This document shows positions 1 to 13,020 of a stretch of DNA of 64,000 nucleotides, piece after piece. This stretch comes from CAVWUA01 sp963758025 (GTDB lineage: Bacteria > Planctomycetota > Planctomycetia > Isosphaerales > Isosphaeraceae), in NCBI GenBank assembly GCA_963758025.1, contig CAVWUA010000006.1:1178001-1242000 (forward strand), in the 5' to 3' direction. Position 1 is the stretch's first letter. Each line of letters starts with the position of its first letter. The notes below the pieces were generated by a model that made no database searches, had not been told where the DNA came from, and saw only the letters and a program-made list of their open reading frames with translations. Both the position numbers and the translations under genes were made by a program.

Positions 1-2927
<2,927 letters not shown>

Positions 2928-3211
2928 GCTGTCGCGCTCCTCAAGGGGAGATAATCGGCCGGGGCAACGGTCGTCCGTTCGGGCCGGGCCACGGGGCTCG
3001 GCGGGGCTTTGAGCAGCCCCTCGACCGCGCGCCGAACCACCCCGGCGCCTTCTTCCTTCGGAAGGTGGACCGGGGCGGAACGTCGGATTTTCAGAACGGG
3101 CCAGGCCCCCGCGTCCTTTTCCGCAAGGCAACACGGGGACCGCCCGGTTTGTCAGTACGTCACGAAATACCCAAAAGTCCGAAGCATCGGCTTTCGGCGA
3201 ATGCAATACGA
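2928..3211 (-). promoter_or_regulatory. rplL-rpoB spacer with a hairpin
   Basis: This untranslated spacer separates rplL from rpoB. It contains a GGGGCT/AGCCCC stem (3003-3008 with 3015-3020) about 75 bases before the rpoB start, with no T-run, plus the rpoB Shine-Dalgarno GAGGAG at 2937-2942. In other bacteria this spacer holds an attenuator or RNase III site that lowers rpoB expression relative to rplL. That role here is an inference from position only. Confidence 0.35.
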
Positions 3212-3622
3212 TCAGACAACCTTGACCGTGGCGCCGGCGTCCTGCAGCTCCTTGGCCAGCTTGTCGGCGTCTTCCTTCGAGATGCCGGTCTTGATCGGCT
3301 TCGGGGCGCCATCGACCAGGTCCTTGGCCTCCTTGAGGCCCAGGGCGGTGGCGGCGCGGACGATCTTGATGACGTTGATCTTCTGGCCGCCGGCGGCTTC
3401 CAGAACGACGTCGAACTCGGTCTTCTCGACGGCGGCCTCAGGGGCGGGACCGGCGGCGGCCGGGCCGGCGGCGACCGCGGCGGCGGCGGCCTTGATGCCG
3501 TGGACCTCCTCCAGGTAGTCGCCCAGGGCCTTGGCCTCCAGGACGGTCAGCTTGACGATCTGCTCGCCAAGGGTCTTGATGTTCTCAGAAAACTCAGTGG
3601 TCGGGGCAGCATCGGTGGCCAT
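3212..3622 (-). CDS. rplL: 50S ribosomal protein L7/L12
   Basis: L7/L12 forms the multimeric ribosomal stalk that recruits translation factors. The 136-residue protein has the N-terminal dimerisation helix region (about 1-40), an Ala/Gly/Pro-rich hinge (about 45-65) and a C-terminal factor-binding domain with KTEFDVVLEAAGGQKINVIK and ALGLKEAKDLVDGAPKPIK. Length is slightly above the usual 120-130 because of the hinge. The frame is intact. It lies between rplJ and rpoB, the standard order of the rplJL-rpoBC operon. Confidence 0.98.
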   Translation of the reverse strand: MATDAAPTTEFSENIKTLGEQIVKLTVLEAKALGDYLEEVHGIKAAAAAVAAGPAAAGPAPEAAVEKTEFDVVLEAAGGQKINVIKIVRAATALGLKEAKDLVDGAPKPIKTGISKEDADKLAKELQDAGATVKVV

Positions 3623-3825
3623 CGGTCCTACGATCCTTTCGCTCTCGCGGGCAGAGGCGCGTTTGCAATCGCGCCGTGTTCGGTTCTGGGAAGTTCCTCT
3701 GGTGCGTGGTTCGCACCCGACAAATCAAGACGAATGAAGTCCTTGCGATCCGGCGGTCGAGCGATCTCGAAAAGACGAAGGAAGCCCGCCGCAAATCTGG
3801 GATGTTGCAACAAACGGGTCTCGGC

Positions 3826-4382
3826 TCAGGCCCCTTCGGCGGCCGGGGCGGCCTCGCCCTCCTCGGCTGGGGGGCACCCTCGGCCAGGGTCTTGAGCTGA
3901 CCGACAAGGTTCGCGGCCGGGGAGTTGGCCAGGGTGACGACGCGACGCACCGGCGACAGGGCCAGGTTGACGACGCGGGCGATCAGCTCCTCGCGGCTGG
4001 GCAGCTTGGTGATGTCCTCGACCTGCGACGGGCCGATGATCGTCCCATCGACGGCCCCTCCCTTGATCGTCGGCTTCTCCAGCTTCTTGACCCAACCGGA
4101 GATTTCCTTGGCCAGCTCGGCCACGCCGTCGCCGCCCCAGACGGCCACACTCGGGCCTTCCAGGAACTGCTTCAAGCCGCCGAGGCCCTCGGATTCGAAG
4201 ACCCGCCGGGCCAGGGTGTTCTTCAACGACCGCATCTGGATGTTCTTCTTGCGAAGGTCCAGCCGCAACTCGTTCTCCGCCTGCGCCGTGAGGTTCTTGA
4301 AGTCGAGGATCAGCACCGAGCGATCGCCGTTGAGCTCGGATTTGAGCTGATCCATCATCAACTCTTTGACGTATTTACTCAT
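3826..4382 (-). CDS. rplJ: 50S ribosomal protein L10 (one frame break)
   Basis: L10 anchors the L7/L12 dimers on the 50S subunit. The sequence starts MSKYVKELMMDQLKSEL and keeps the family blocks VLILDFKNLTAQAENELR and NTLARRVFESEGL. The read frame runs past the expected end. Restoring one C in the C-run near 3869 gives the natural ending EEGEAAPAAEGA followed by TGA at 3826-3828, for about 185 residues. The break is a single deleted base in a homopolymer, so a sequencing error is likely. It is followed by rplL after about 200 bases. Confidence 0.93.
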
Positions 4383-4460
4383 ATTTCAATCCGCTCCCGT
4401 TGGTGGGACCGGGAGATCGCGGTCCTCTCGGTTAGGGTCTTGGCGTGTGGGTTCCTCGCG

Positions 4461-5144
4461 TCAAGCCACAACCCGGATGCCCGGGCTCATGGTGGCCGAG
4501 ATGGTGACCGACCGGATGTAGGCTCCCTTGGCGGCGGCCGGCTTGAGGGTGCGCAGGTGGTTCAGGAACGTCTGGATGTTCTCGGCCAGTTGTTCGTCGC
4601 TGAAGTTCAGCTTGCCGACGGCCGCGGCGACGTTCCCTCCCTTGTCGTTGCGGAACTCGATCTTGCCCGCCTTGAACTCCTTCACCGCGCTGGCGATGTC
4701 GGTCGTGACGGTGCCTGAGCGGGGTGAGGGCATCAACCCTCGTGGGCCGAGGATCCGGCCCAGGGGGCCGACCACGCCCATCATGTCGGGGGTGGCCAGG
4801 GCGACGTCGAAGTTCATCTCACCGTTCTTGATTTGCTGGGCCAGGTCATCGCCACCGACGATATCGGCGCCGGCTTCGCGGGCCTTCTCGGCGTTCTCAC
4901 CCTGGGCGAACACCGCGACCCGGACGCTCTTGCCGATTCCGTGCGGCAGGGCGACCGATCCGCGAACGTTCTGATCGCTCTGCCGGGGGTCGATGCCCAG
5001 GTTGGTCGAAACCTCGACCGTCTGGACGAATTTCGTGGTGCCAAAGGTCTTCAGATGCTTGATCGCCTCGGCCAGGGGGACCGGATCGGTGGACTTCTTG
5101 TTGGTATCGCGTAAGGCGCGATAGCGCTTCGAGTGCTTCGGCAA
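4461..5144 (-). CDS. rplA: 50S ribosomal protein L1
   Basis: L1 binds 23S rRNA at the mobile L1 stalk and in many bacteria represses its own operon. The family core is clear: NLGIDPRQSDQNVRGSVALP, LPHGIGKSVRVAVFAQG and GRILGPRGLMPSPRSGT. I choose the TTG start that gives LPKHSKRYRALRD because GGGAG sits eight bases upstream and the resulting 227-residue length matches the family. An open frame continues another 46 codons upstream without homology. It follows rplK with about 150 bases between them. Confidence 0.93.
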   Translation of the reverse strand: MPKHSKRYRALRDTNKKSTDPVPLAEAIKHLKTFGTTKFVQTVEVSTNLGIDPRQSDQNVRGSVALPHGIGKSVRVAVFAQGENAEKAREAGADIVGGDDLAQQIKNGEMNFDVALATPDMMGVVGPLGRILGPRGLMPSPRSGTVTTDIASAVKEFKAGKIEFRNDKGGNVAAAVGKLNFSDEQLAENIQTFLNHLRTLKPAAAKGAYIRSVTISATMSPGIRVVA

Positions 5145-5295
5145 TGCGTTCGCTCCCAGGAATACGGGGGCTGCCGCCTTCGGGACAACTCGCGAGAGAA
5201 AACCGTCTCCGGCGGGCGGTCGCGCCGGTGCGAGTGTACGGACTATCGAGAGGCTCGAAGGGGGATCATGGCGGTCCGCCATCGATCCCTCTCGC

Positions 5296-5721
5296 TCACC
5301 CCTTGACCTCCACGCCCATGCTCCGCGCCGTGCCGGCGATGATCCGGCAGGCGTGGTCGAGATCGCGGGCGTTGAGGTCGTTGAACTTCGTCTCGGCGAT
5401 CTTGCGGACCTGTTCCATCGAGACCGAGCCCACCTTGTTCTTGTGCGGCTCGGGGGAGCCGCTGGCGATGCCGGCCGTCTGCTTGAGCAGCACCGAGGCC
5501 GGGGGGCTCTTGGTGATGAAGTCGAAGGAGCGGTCGTTGTAGATCGTGATCACGACCGGGATGATCGTGCCCTTCATCTCCTTGGTGCGGTCGTTGAACT
5601 GGGTCACGAACTGGCCGATATTGACCCCGTGCTGACCCAGCGCCGGCCCGACCGGAGGCGCCGGCGTCGCCTGCCCGCCGGGGCACTGGAGCTTGACTTC
5701 CGTCACCTTCACCTTGGCCAT
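5296..5721 (-). CDS. rplK: 50S ribosomal protein L11
   Basis: L11 forms the GTPase-associated centre with 23S rRNA. The 141-residue product matches the family in full: N-terminal PPVGPALGQHGVNIGQFV with the conserved prolines, then FDFITKSPPASVLLKQTAG and a C-terminal NARDLDHACRIIAGTARSMG. The frame is intact. It lies between nusG and rplA, the usual order. Confidence 0.98.
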   Translation of the reverse strand: MAKVKVTEVKLQCPGGQATPAPPVGPALGQHGVNIGQFVTQFNDRTKEMKGTIIPVVITIYNDRSFDFITKSPPASVLLKQTAGIASGSPEPHKNKVGSVSMEQVRKIAETKFNDLNARDLDHACRIIAGTARSMGVEVKG

Positions 5722-5809
5722 CGTCCGCCTCGCTTGCGTCCTGAGATGATGCGGGGCGCGAATGTTTCGGCGGGGGGCCGCCGGTCCGCGCGTCCCTGTC
5801 TTGGAGATT

Positions 5810-6610
5810 TCAGATGCGTTCCACTTGCCAGTATTCGAGATCCACGGGCGTCGGCCGGTTGAAGATGATCAGCATGACCTTGACCAGGCCGCGCGCCTCG
5901 GTAACCTCCTCGACCGTCCCCTCGAAGTTCTCGAACGGACCGTCCTTGATCTTGACGCGGTCGCCGCGCTCGACATCGATCTTGACTTGCGGCGGCTTCT
6001 CGTCCTTGGCCGTCTCCTGGCCAAGCATCTTGTTGACTTCCTCTTCGGTCATCTTCGTGGGCGTGCCGTGGGCCCCCACGAAGTCGCCGACGCCGGGAGT
6101 CTCGCGCACGGTGAACCAGGTCTTCTCGTTCAGCTCCATCTCGACCATGATGTAGCCGGGATAGCTCTTGCGCTCGACGATCCGTTTCTTGTTGTTGCGG
6201 ATCTCGGTGATCTTTTCCGTCGGCACGACGATCCGGCCGAAGTATTGCTCCAGCCCCTGGATCTTGACCCGGCGCTCCAGGGCGTCGCGGATCGTGTCCT
6301 CCCGGCTGCTCTGAACCTTCAGGACGTACCAGACGAGTTCGGGCGGCGGCTCGTCGTCATCGTCGTCATCGTCCTCAGGTTCGGGCGCCTCCGGGGGGGC
6401 CGGCGGCTCGGGAGGGGGCGGCGGGGTGGCCTCGCCGGTACTGCCTCCCTCGTCGCGCGGCGAGGCCGCGTCCCCGGGAACCGTCGGGGTGCCTCCGTCG
6501 GGAGTCTGCTCCTCGACCTCAAACACGTTCGAGACACCGACCGAGGTTTCCGTCTCGGCCGTCTGCTCGTTCCGGGCTGGGTCGCGGGTTTCGTCGGGGG
6601 ATGGACTCAT
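5810..6610 (-). CDS. nusG: Transcription termination/antitermination protein NusG with acidic N-terminal extension
   Basis: NusG binds RNA polymerase through its NGN domain and links it to ribosome or Rho through its KOW domain. The NGN domain starts about residue 90 (ELVWYVLKVQSSREDTIRDA) and contains SYPGYIMVEMELNEKTW. The KOW domain is near the C-terminus (GDRVKIKDGPFENFEGTVEE). Before the NGN domain lies about 88 residues of low-complexity sequence with a proline run and a seven-aspartate run. I chose the ATG at 6610. A GTG at 6673 would add 21 residues with an odd FFFF stretch, and neither start has a clear ribosome binding site. Confidence 0.93.
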   Translation of the reverse strand: MSPSPDETRDPARNEQTAETETSVGVSNVFEVEEQTPDGGTPTVPGDAASPRDEGGSTGEATPPPPPEPPAPPEAPEPEDDDDDDDEPPPELVWYVLKVQSSREDTIRDALERRVKIQGLEQYFGRIVVPTEKITEIRNNKKRIVERKSYPGYIMVEMELNEKTWFTVRETPGVGDFVGAHGTPTKMTEEEVNKMLGQETAKDEKPPQVKIDVERGDRVKIKDGPFENFEGTVEEVTEARGLVKVMLIIFNRPTPVDLEYWQVERI

Positions 6611-6762
6611 GCGGCGCCACGCGGAAAAGAAAAAAAACCGGAGGGATTCCAGGAACACCAGGAGCCGGGGCACGCTTCCCCGGCTGGAATGGAGCGATCA
6701 ACGAGCACCTCGATCGGCCACCATCCGGGGCCGGAGGTCCAGACCAGAAGGGGCGGCGGAAC

Positions 6763-7302
6763 TCATCCTGCCTGCGAACCGAAGCCCCCTCCACCACTGA
6801 ACCTCAGCACGCCGATGAGCTGCAGGAGGCGGGACCAGACCAGATCGACCCCGAACAGGAAGACCGACATGACCAGGACCGTCACCAGGACGACGGCCGT
6901 GGCCCGCTTCAGCTCGTTCCAGTTCGTCCAGGAGACCTTGTTCATCTCCGCTTCGGTCGCGATCAGGAACTCGGCGAACGGCGGGTAATGGAGAATCCGG
7001 AAGAGGATCCACGCCAGCACCACCCCGATCACCACCGGAACCGTGAAGGCGACCGTCACCGTGTACTGATCGACCAGAAAGGTCTGATAGAACCGGTACA
7101 GACCCGCCGCGACGATCAGGCCGAGGCCGATCCCCGTCCAGAGCCGGGCATTCCAGCCTTGCGAGGGTTTGTACGTGTCCCCCCGGAACAGGTTGGTCAG
7201 GAACGCCGGGATTCTCCGCCGGCTTCCCTTCGACGGGCTCCCCTTGGACGCGGGTTGCTTGGCCGATTTCGCTGCCGGCGCTTCATCTTTCACTTTGCCC
7301 AT
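6763..7302 (-). CDS. secE: Preprotein translocase subunit SecE
   Basis: SecE clamps SecY in the protein-conducting channel. The C-terminal part has the conserved amphipathic segment AEMNKVSWTNWNELKRAT followed by a membrane helix (VVLVTVLVMSVFLFGVDLVW). Two further hydrophobic segments precede it, so this is the long three-helix form, about 179 residues with a lysine-rich N-terminus. I prefer the ATG giving MGKVKDEAPAAK over an upstream in-frame TTG. It sits between tRNA-Trp and nusG, the classical arrangement. Confidence 0.93.
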   Translation of the reverse strand: MGKVKDEAPAAKSAKQPASKGSPSKGSRRRIPAFLTNLFRGDTYKPSQGWNARLWTGIGLGLIVAAGLYRFYQTFLVDQYTVTVAFTVPVVIGVVLAWILFRILHYPPFAEFLIATEAEMNKVSWTNWNELKRATAVVLVTVLVMSVFLFGVDLVWSRLLQLIGVLRFSGGGGFGSQAG

Positions 7303-7414
7303 GGCACCCGTCCCAGGAAACAGCAAGAGCGTTGAGGGGTCGCACGTGAACGCAAGAGGCCAAGGCGTGGAGACGTTTCAAGGTCTTCTGTCATGGCGGC
7401 CGGCGTCAACGAAG

Positions 7415-7487
7415 CACGAGCGGAGGGAATCGAACCCCCAACCGCCGGTTTTGGAGACCGGTGCTCTACCAATTGAGCTACGCTCGT
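7415..7487 (-). tRNA. tRNA-Trp (CCA anticodon)
   Basis: A full cloverleaf is visible. The acceptor stem ACGAGCG pairs with CGCTCGT, and the D-arm begins GCTCAATTGG. The anticodon stem CCGGT/ACCGG encloses loop CTCCAAA (anticodon CCA). The T-arm is GGGGGTTCGATTCCCTC. The 3' CCA tail is not encoded. It lies between rpmG and secE, the usual place for tRNA-Trp in this supercluster. Confidence 0.97.
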
Positions 7488-7638
7488 GTAGGTCGGACGT
7501 TCCGGCACTCCCGCCGGTCCTCCCGACGGCCGAGGCCAGGCCGACTGGAGTGCCGGCCCACCTCGATTTGGTTTGTTTCTCTTTCCCAAAGGGGACGGTC
7601 TTTCGGCCCGGAATCGCTTGCGTTCCGGCCGTGGACCG

Positions 7639-7791
7639 TCATTTCTTCCGCGATTCCTTGTGCACCTGGTGCTGCCGCTCGCGCGGGCAGTACTTTTTCA
7701 GCTCGAGCCGCTCGGCCCCCCGGGTCTCCTTCTGGGTCCGGTAGTTCCGCTCGCCGCAGGAGGTGCATTCCAGCCAGACATACTCACGCAT
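7639..7791 (-). CDS. rpmG: 50S ribosomal protein L33
   Basis: A 50-residue basic protein starting MREYVWLECTSCGERNYR with the L33 signature RLELKKYCP. The ATG is supported by GGAG six to seven bases upstream; an in-frame ATG ten codons earlier lacks this. The first zinc-type pair CTSC is present, but the second pair is incomplete: the family's YCPxC reads YCPRE here. The protein therefore has three of four zinc ligands. It lies between tuf and tRNA-Trp, as in many bacteria. Confidence 0.95.
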   Translation of the reverse strand: MREYVWLECTSCGERNYRTQKETRGAERLELKKYCPRERQHQVHKESRKK

Positions 7792-7904
7792 CGACTGCTC
7801 CAGCTTCCCCGGACCGAGCATCCGGCGGCCACGGACCGCAAGGAGGGAAATTCCCCCCAGGAGCCAAGGCCGCCGGAGCCATTCGGATCGGGATCAGGGT
7901 CCGT

Positions 7905-7935
7905 CCGTCCCTATTGTTCGTATTGAACGGGACGG
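7905..7935 (-). promoter_or_regulatory. Hairpin in the tuf-rpmG spacer
   Basis: A compact inverted repeat follows the tuf stop codon: CCGTCCC pairs with GGGACGG, with a nested GTTC/GAAC stem inside the loop. No T-run follows on the minus strand, so this is better read as an RNA processing or stabilising structure than as a terminator. Confidence 0.35.
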
Positions 7936-7942
7936 TCTTGCG

Positions 7943-9153
<1,211 letters not shown>

Positions 9154-9343
9154 GTGCTCAGCGCCTTACGGCATCCCTGTAGGTCAAAATATGGAATAGT
9201 TGCTTGGCGGGAACCCGCCCTCATCTGGCCCCACACGTCAACATGGTCCGTCTCGGGGAGGCGAGCCCAGCGGCCTGGGGCCGAACCGCTGGCTCCGTTC
9301 CCAATGCTCCCCCCCCGTCTCCCATGAAGGAAACAGACCCAAA

Positions 9344-9416
<73 letters not shown>

Positions 9417-9549
9417 GTGTTTGTGCCACGAAGGGTCGTTTTCCTCTCCCTCTCCTGCGGCGATCTCCTGGGTGCGTTGTCTCTCGTTGCCTCGTTTTCG
9501 GGAATCCTCGCGGTCCTGTTCACCCGACCGTTGGCGTCCGACATCCGAG

Positions 9550-9620
9550 AGCGGGTGATGGGAATCGAACCCACGTTGCCTGCTTGGAAGGCAGGTACTC
9601 TACCATTGAGTTACACCCGC
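9550..9620 (-). tRNA. tRNA-Gly (UCC anticodon)
   Basis: The acceptor stem GCGGGTG pairs with CACCCGC. The anticodon stem CCTGC/GCAGG encloses loop CTTCCAA (anticodon TCC). The T-arm is GTGGGTTCGATTCCCAT. No encoded CCA. It is the third gene of the four-tRNA operon ahead of tuf. Confidence 0.97.
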
Positions 9621-9751
9621 GTGTTGGCTGTTGTGCCACTGGTATTGTTTGGGTGTGTCGCCCGGTCGGTTGGCTCGGGTCGTGACCGCGTCGTTTGTTC
9701 GTTGTTTCCGTCGTTGTGGTGCCTCGTGGCGATTCCGGGAGTCTTCCGGAG

Positions 9752-9833
9752 TGGGTGGAGCAGGATTCGAACCTGCGAAGGCTGTGCCACCAGATTTACA
9801 GTCTGGCCCCTTTGGCCGCTTGGGTATCCACCC
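9752..9833 (-). tRNA. tRNA-Tyr (GUA anticodon)
   Basis: A class II tRNA with a long variable arm. The acceptor stem GGGTGGA pairs with TCCACCC. The anticodon stem CCAGA/TCTGG encloses loop CTGTAAA (anticodon GTA). The T-arm is GCAGGTTCGAATCCTGC. No encoded CCA. Confidence 0.97.
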
Positions 9834-9881
9834 GGGTCCGTCACGCCCGGTTCCGTCGATCAGCGCCGGTCGATCCGGCAG

Positions 9882-9954
9882 AGCTGGCGGTGAGAGTCGA
9901 ACTCACAACCCTCGGTTTACAAAACCGAAGCTCTGCCGATTGAGCTACGCCAGC
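9882..9954 (-). tRNA. tRNA-Thr (UGU anticodon)
   Basis: The acceptor stem GCTGGCG pairs with CGCCAGC. The anticodon stem TCGGT/ACCGA encloses loop TTTGTAA (anticodon TGT). The T-arm is GTGAGTTCGACTCTCAC. No encoded CCA. It is the first gene of the tRNA-tuf operon, directly downstream of a sigma-70-like promoter. Confidence 0.97.
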
Positions 9955-9978
9955 GACAGGCAGGCCGTGAAACTAATT

Positions 9979-10006
9979 ACTATATCGCAGTCCGCCCGCA
10001 ACGCAA
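9979..10006 (-). promoter_or_regulatory. Promoter of the tRNA-tuf operon
   Basis: On the minus strand a TTGCGT -35-like box is followed after 16 bases by TATAGT, 25 bases before the first base of tRNA-Thr(UGU). The spacing and the AT-rich stretch after the -10 box fit a strong housekeeping promoter. The rest of the 9955-10301 spacer shows a GC-rich inverted repeat near 10161-10195, without the T-run expected of a terminator for the upstream sigma gene. Confidence 0.6.
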
Positions 10007-10301
10007 GGGATATTCAGGCTGTTTTTTCCTGAAAAACCTGGTCCGCCGGTGTGTTCTCCAGCGAACGCGACCGCGTCGTGCTACCGGGGCCGGCAGGCCC
10101 TCGGGGCGGACGCGGTCGTCACTCTTGCGCAAAAAGGGAATCGTGCGAGCCGTATCCTACCCGCGCGCGGGGGGCTTCGGCAACCCCCTCGCGCCGAAAA
10201 ATCGTCCTACCACGGAGAACCGACACGATTCCGTCGGTTCCGGGTTCGCGGCGGGACGGGGTTTCTCGTTCCCTATTGCGGTGTCGTCGTCCCGTCTCGG
10301 C

Positions 10302-11977
10302 TCAGAGCATCGGCAGGTCGAGCTTTTCCTCACCGGCGTACTTGCGGACCTTATCGAGGGTGCGCGACTCGATCTGGCGAACCCGTTCCTTGGTGATGCC
10401 CAGCTCGCGCCCGAGTTGTTCCAGGGTCTGCTCGCTGGCGCCGCCGAGGCCGAAGCGGCTCACGAGGATCTTCCGCTCGCGCTCGTCGAGGCGGTCGAGC
10501 ATCCGCTTGATGACTTCCTGCATCCGCTTCAGAGCGCTTTCGTACTCGTGCTCGTCGGTGCGGTTGTCGGCGGCGGCCTCGAACATCTCCTCATGGCCCG
10601 TGACGAACCGGTCACGGCGGTAGTTTTCTTCGGGGATCGTGCGGGCGAAGTTCTTCATGATCGCCCAGGAGGCATACGTGCTGAACTTGTTGCCTCGGGA
10701 GAAGTCGAACTTCTCGACGGCCCGGATCAGGGACATGTTGCCGTCGGAGACCAGCTCAAAGAAGTTATTGCTGGGGCCGACGTGCCGCTTGGCGATCGAG
10801 ACGACCAGCCGCAGATTGGCGCGGATGATCTGGTTCTTGACGGCCAGGGCCTCTTCCTGGAGCCGTTCGATCTCGTCCAGTTCGGCGGTCTTCGCCTTGG
10901 CCGGGTCGAGCGCGTCCCGCCGCTTGGCCGCCTGCGACTTCAGGAAGTTCATCTTGCGGAATAGGTGCATCTCCTGTTCGCGGCTCAGAAGCGGAACTTC
11001 GTAGAGACTCGCCAGGTAAGGCGGTAACCCCTTGGGCGGCTTGCTCTTGCGCGGTGGCTTGCCATCAGCCGGCACGGGCATCGGCCCGAGGATCTCGGCA
11101 TGAGCGGCCGGGTCGTCGAAGCTCTCGTGGGGCATGTACTCGAGCTTGACTTCGAGGATGCGCTGGCGCGCATCTCGTTGATGATCCGATAGATACTCGA
11201 ACGCGTGCGGTGGAACTGGGTGACCAGGACATCGGCGGAGACGCCCCGGCGGTAGAGCCGGTAGATCTGGGCCTTGGCCTGTTCGTCGAGCGGCGGGGTC
11301 GAGCCGGGGAAGACGGCGCGGTCCGGGTGCTCGCGGTCGTAATCTCTCAGAGTCGTGCGAACGGTCTCAGGTGAACGTCCCATCTTGCGTGCGATCCTCC
11401 GCGCGATCTCTGCCAGGCGACCCTGGTGACCGACCGACGCCATGCGACGGGCGCGCCGGACAATCTCGTCCCGCTCCTCGTCCGTCAGTTGTCGAAACCG
11501 AGTTCCCCGATCCACTTGCGCCCGGTGCTCATCCACGAACCGAGTGAGGCTGGACTCCAGAAACCCGACCTTGGCGCGGCCATCGATGATGAACCGCCGC
11601 GCCACCAATCCTTGTTGCCGCCAGCGCGTGACCGTCCGGGTGGAAACCTTGTAGCGGCGGCTGACCGCGTCCACGGTCAGGACCGGCTCAGGGGCCTGCT
11701 CGATCGGCTGCCCGATGGTGGCCGACAGCTCCTCGATGAACAGCCGCAGGTCGTGTCGGACATCACGCCCTTCCAGGATCAGGTCAGGAGCCCGCTCGGG
11801 ACGGAACCCGGTGATCCGGAAGCAGATATATTCGTAAGGGTACCGTTTCTCGGGCTCGATCTCGCGGACGAGGTGTTCGGCCCGGTTGATTTGTTCCAGA
11901 CGCCGCTCCTTGGGGGCGTACCGCGACTGCTGCTCCTTGAGCTGCTTCAGCGCCGGATGGTGATAACCACTTCCCAT
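10302..11977 (-). CDS. Sigma-70 family RNA polymerase sigma factor with N-terminal multi-HTH extension (one frame break)
   Basis: After restoring one missing C near 11160 (EMRA-QRILEVKLEYMPHES) this reads as one protein of about 558 residues. The C-terminal half is a sigma factor: region 1.2 near residues 317-345, region 2 near 382-455 (NLRLVVSIAKRHV, FSTYASWAIMKNFARTIPEE) and region 4 near 496-552 (LDERERKILVSRFGLGG, ELGITKERVRQIESRTLDKV). Region 3 is much reduced, with only about 40 residues linking regions 2 and 4. The N-terminal 280 residues carry three helix-turn-helix-like segments: a MerR/HTH_17-like one (about 100-147, VSRRYKVSTRTVTRWRQQGL), one near 187-213 (ARKMGRSPETVRTTLRDYD) and one near 234-268. 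Its size and conservation suggest a housekeeping-type factor, but this is not proven. Confidence 0.85.
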
Positions 11978-12095
11978 CCTGGACCCCCCTCTGGTCGGCC
12001 GGCCGACTCTCTTGGCCTTTCACTGTGCTCTTCGAAAAAGTAACCCGTATTCCGCCGTCCGTGACACTTGTTGTACCGGATTTACCCATTTTCAC

Positions 12096-12177
12096 TGTCA
12101 AGCCTCCTCACGAGCAATCACACGTGCGAGGCCTCGTGACGATCTGTCCAGCCTCTTAGACGCTCCCTGGCTTGACA
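12096..12177. promoter_or_regulatory. Inverted pair of GGCTTGACA elements, candidate divergent promoters
   Basis: GGCTTGACA occurs once on each strand, pointing outward, with about 64 bases between. The minus-strand copy faces the sigma factor gene and is followed by GTGAAAAT and, 20 bases later, TACAAC. The plus-strand copy is followed at 17 bases by TACGCA. The same nine bases start the likely rpsL promoter. The -10 matches are weak and the spacing on the minus strand is long, so promoter activity is a candidate only. Confidence 0.4.
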
Positions 12178-12971
12178 ATGTTCGCCACGTTCTTTACGCA
12201 AACAAAATGCCCGGGTTCGAAAAAATCATGAGAAAGCGATTCTGCGAAAGACGAGCTTCCTCATATCGTCATTTCCGCCCGAAAACTTCTTCGTCGCCTC
12301 TCTGAATTTGTTCGGATTCGGTGCGGGAATCTTTGACGCGGATGCCGAAATGCGGCGCCGTCAAGACACCTCCTCCCTCACACCATCCACCCACTGACGT
12401 GGAGCCAGACCGAGAGGCGAGCGCCCTCCGCGGCCCGATGGTCCCCTCGCCGCGGAGGTCCACCATGTCCCCCCGCGACGGTCGCCGACGAGGCCACATG
12501 GACGTGGACCCGAACCTGATCGGGCCTTCCCTTCGCCGAGGCGGCAAGCCGTCCCGCTGGTGCTCAGCCAGCTCCTTTTGCCACCCGCCTCCAACTCGTG
12601 GCGCCAGAATATTCAAAATATTCGCATTAAATAGCAAATTTAATACTGTCAGCATCACGCAAGGACGCGAGGGATCAACCGTCGAGGGTTGCTGAGGTTC
12701 CCGTATGTCCCGCCAAACTCAGCTTCGATCAGGACAGGACCATCCTTTTATAGCCGAAATTGACACGGTTGATACTTCCAAAATCGAACGAACCTACCAC
12801 AGAGAACCTTTCGTTGCTCCGCGTGGGATCTGAACTCGATTCGCCGCTGCAAGGCGATATGTGTCACGCCGAGACTTCATATGAAAAGACACCCGAAATC
12901 CAGAGAAAATTAATAAAAATTGCGCTGGACATCAGGGATACTGATGCTTCCAATAATCGAGTTGACCACGC

Positions 12972-13020
12972 AGGAGCGCATTCCACTGGGAATGCTCCTC
13001 ACACTGATCGTTCCGATCAG
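12972..13020. repeat. Two adjacent inverted repeats upstream of the giant protein gene
   Basis: The first hairpin pairs GGAG-CATTCC with GGAATG-CTCC (a two-base bulge, ACTG loop). The second is a perfect CTGATCG/CGATCAG stem with a TTC loop at 13004-13020. The second is followed by an A-run, not a T-run, on the plus strand, so it is not a plus-strand terminator. They lie about 250 bases before the start of the giant surface protein. Confidence 0.4.

Noticed and set aside
10161..10195. GC-rich inverted repeat as terminator of the sigma factor gene
   Set aside because: On the minus strand no T-run follows the stem, so I do not call it a terminator.
13004..13020. Perfect hairpin as a plus-strand terminator
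   Set aside because: It is followed by an A-run, not a T-run, and no gene ends upstream on the plus strand.
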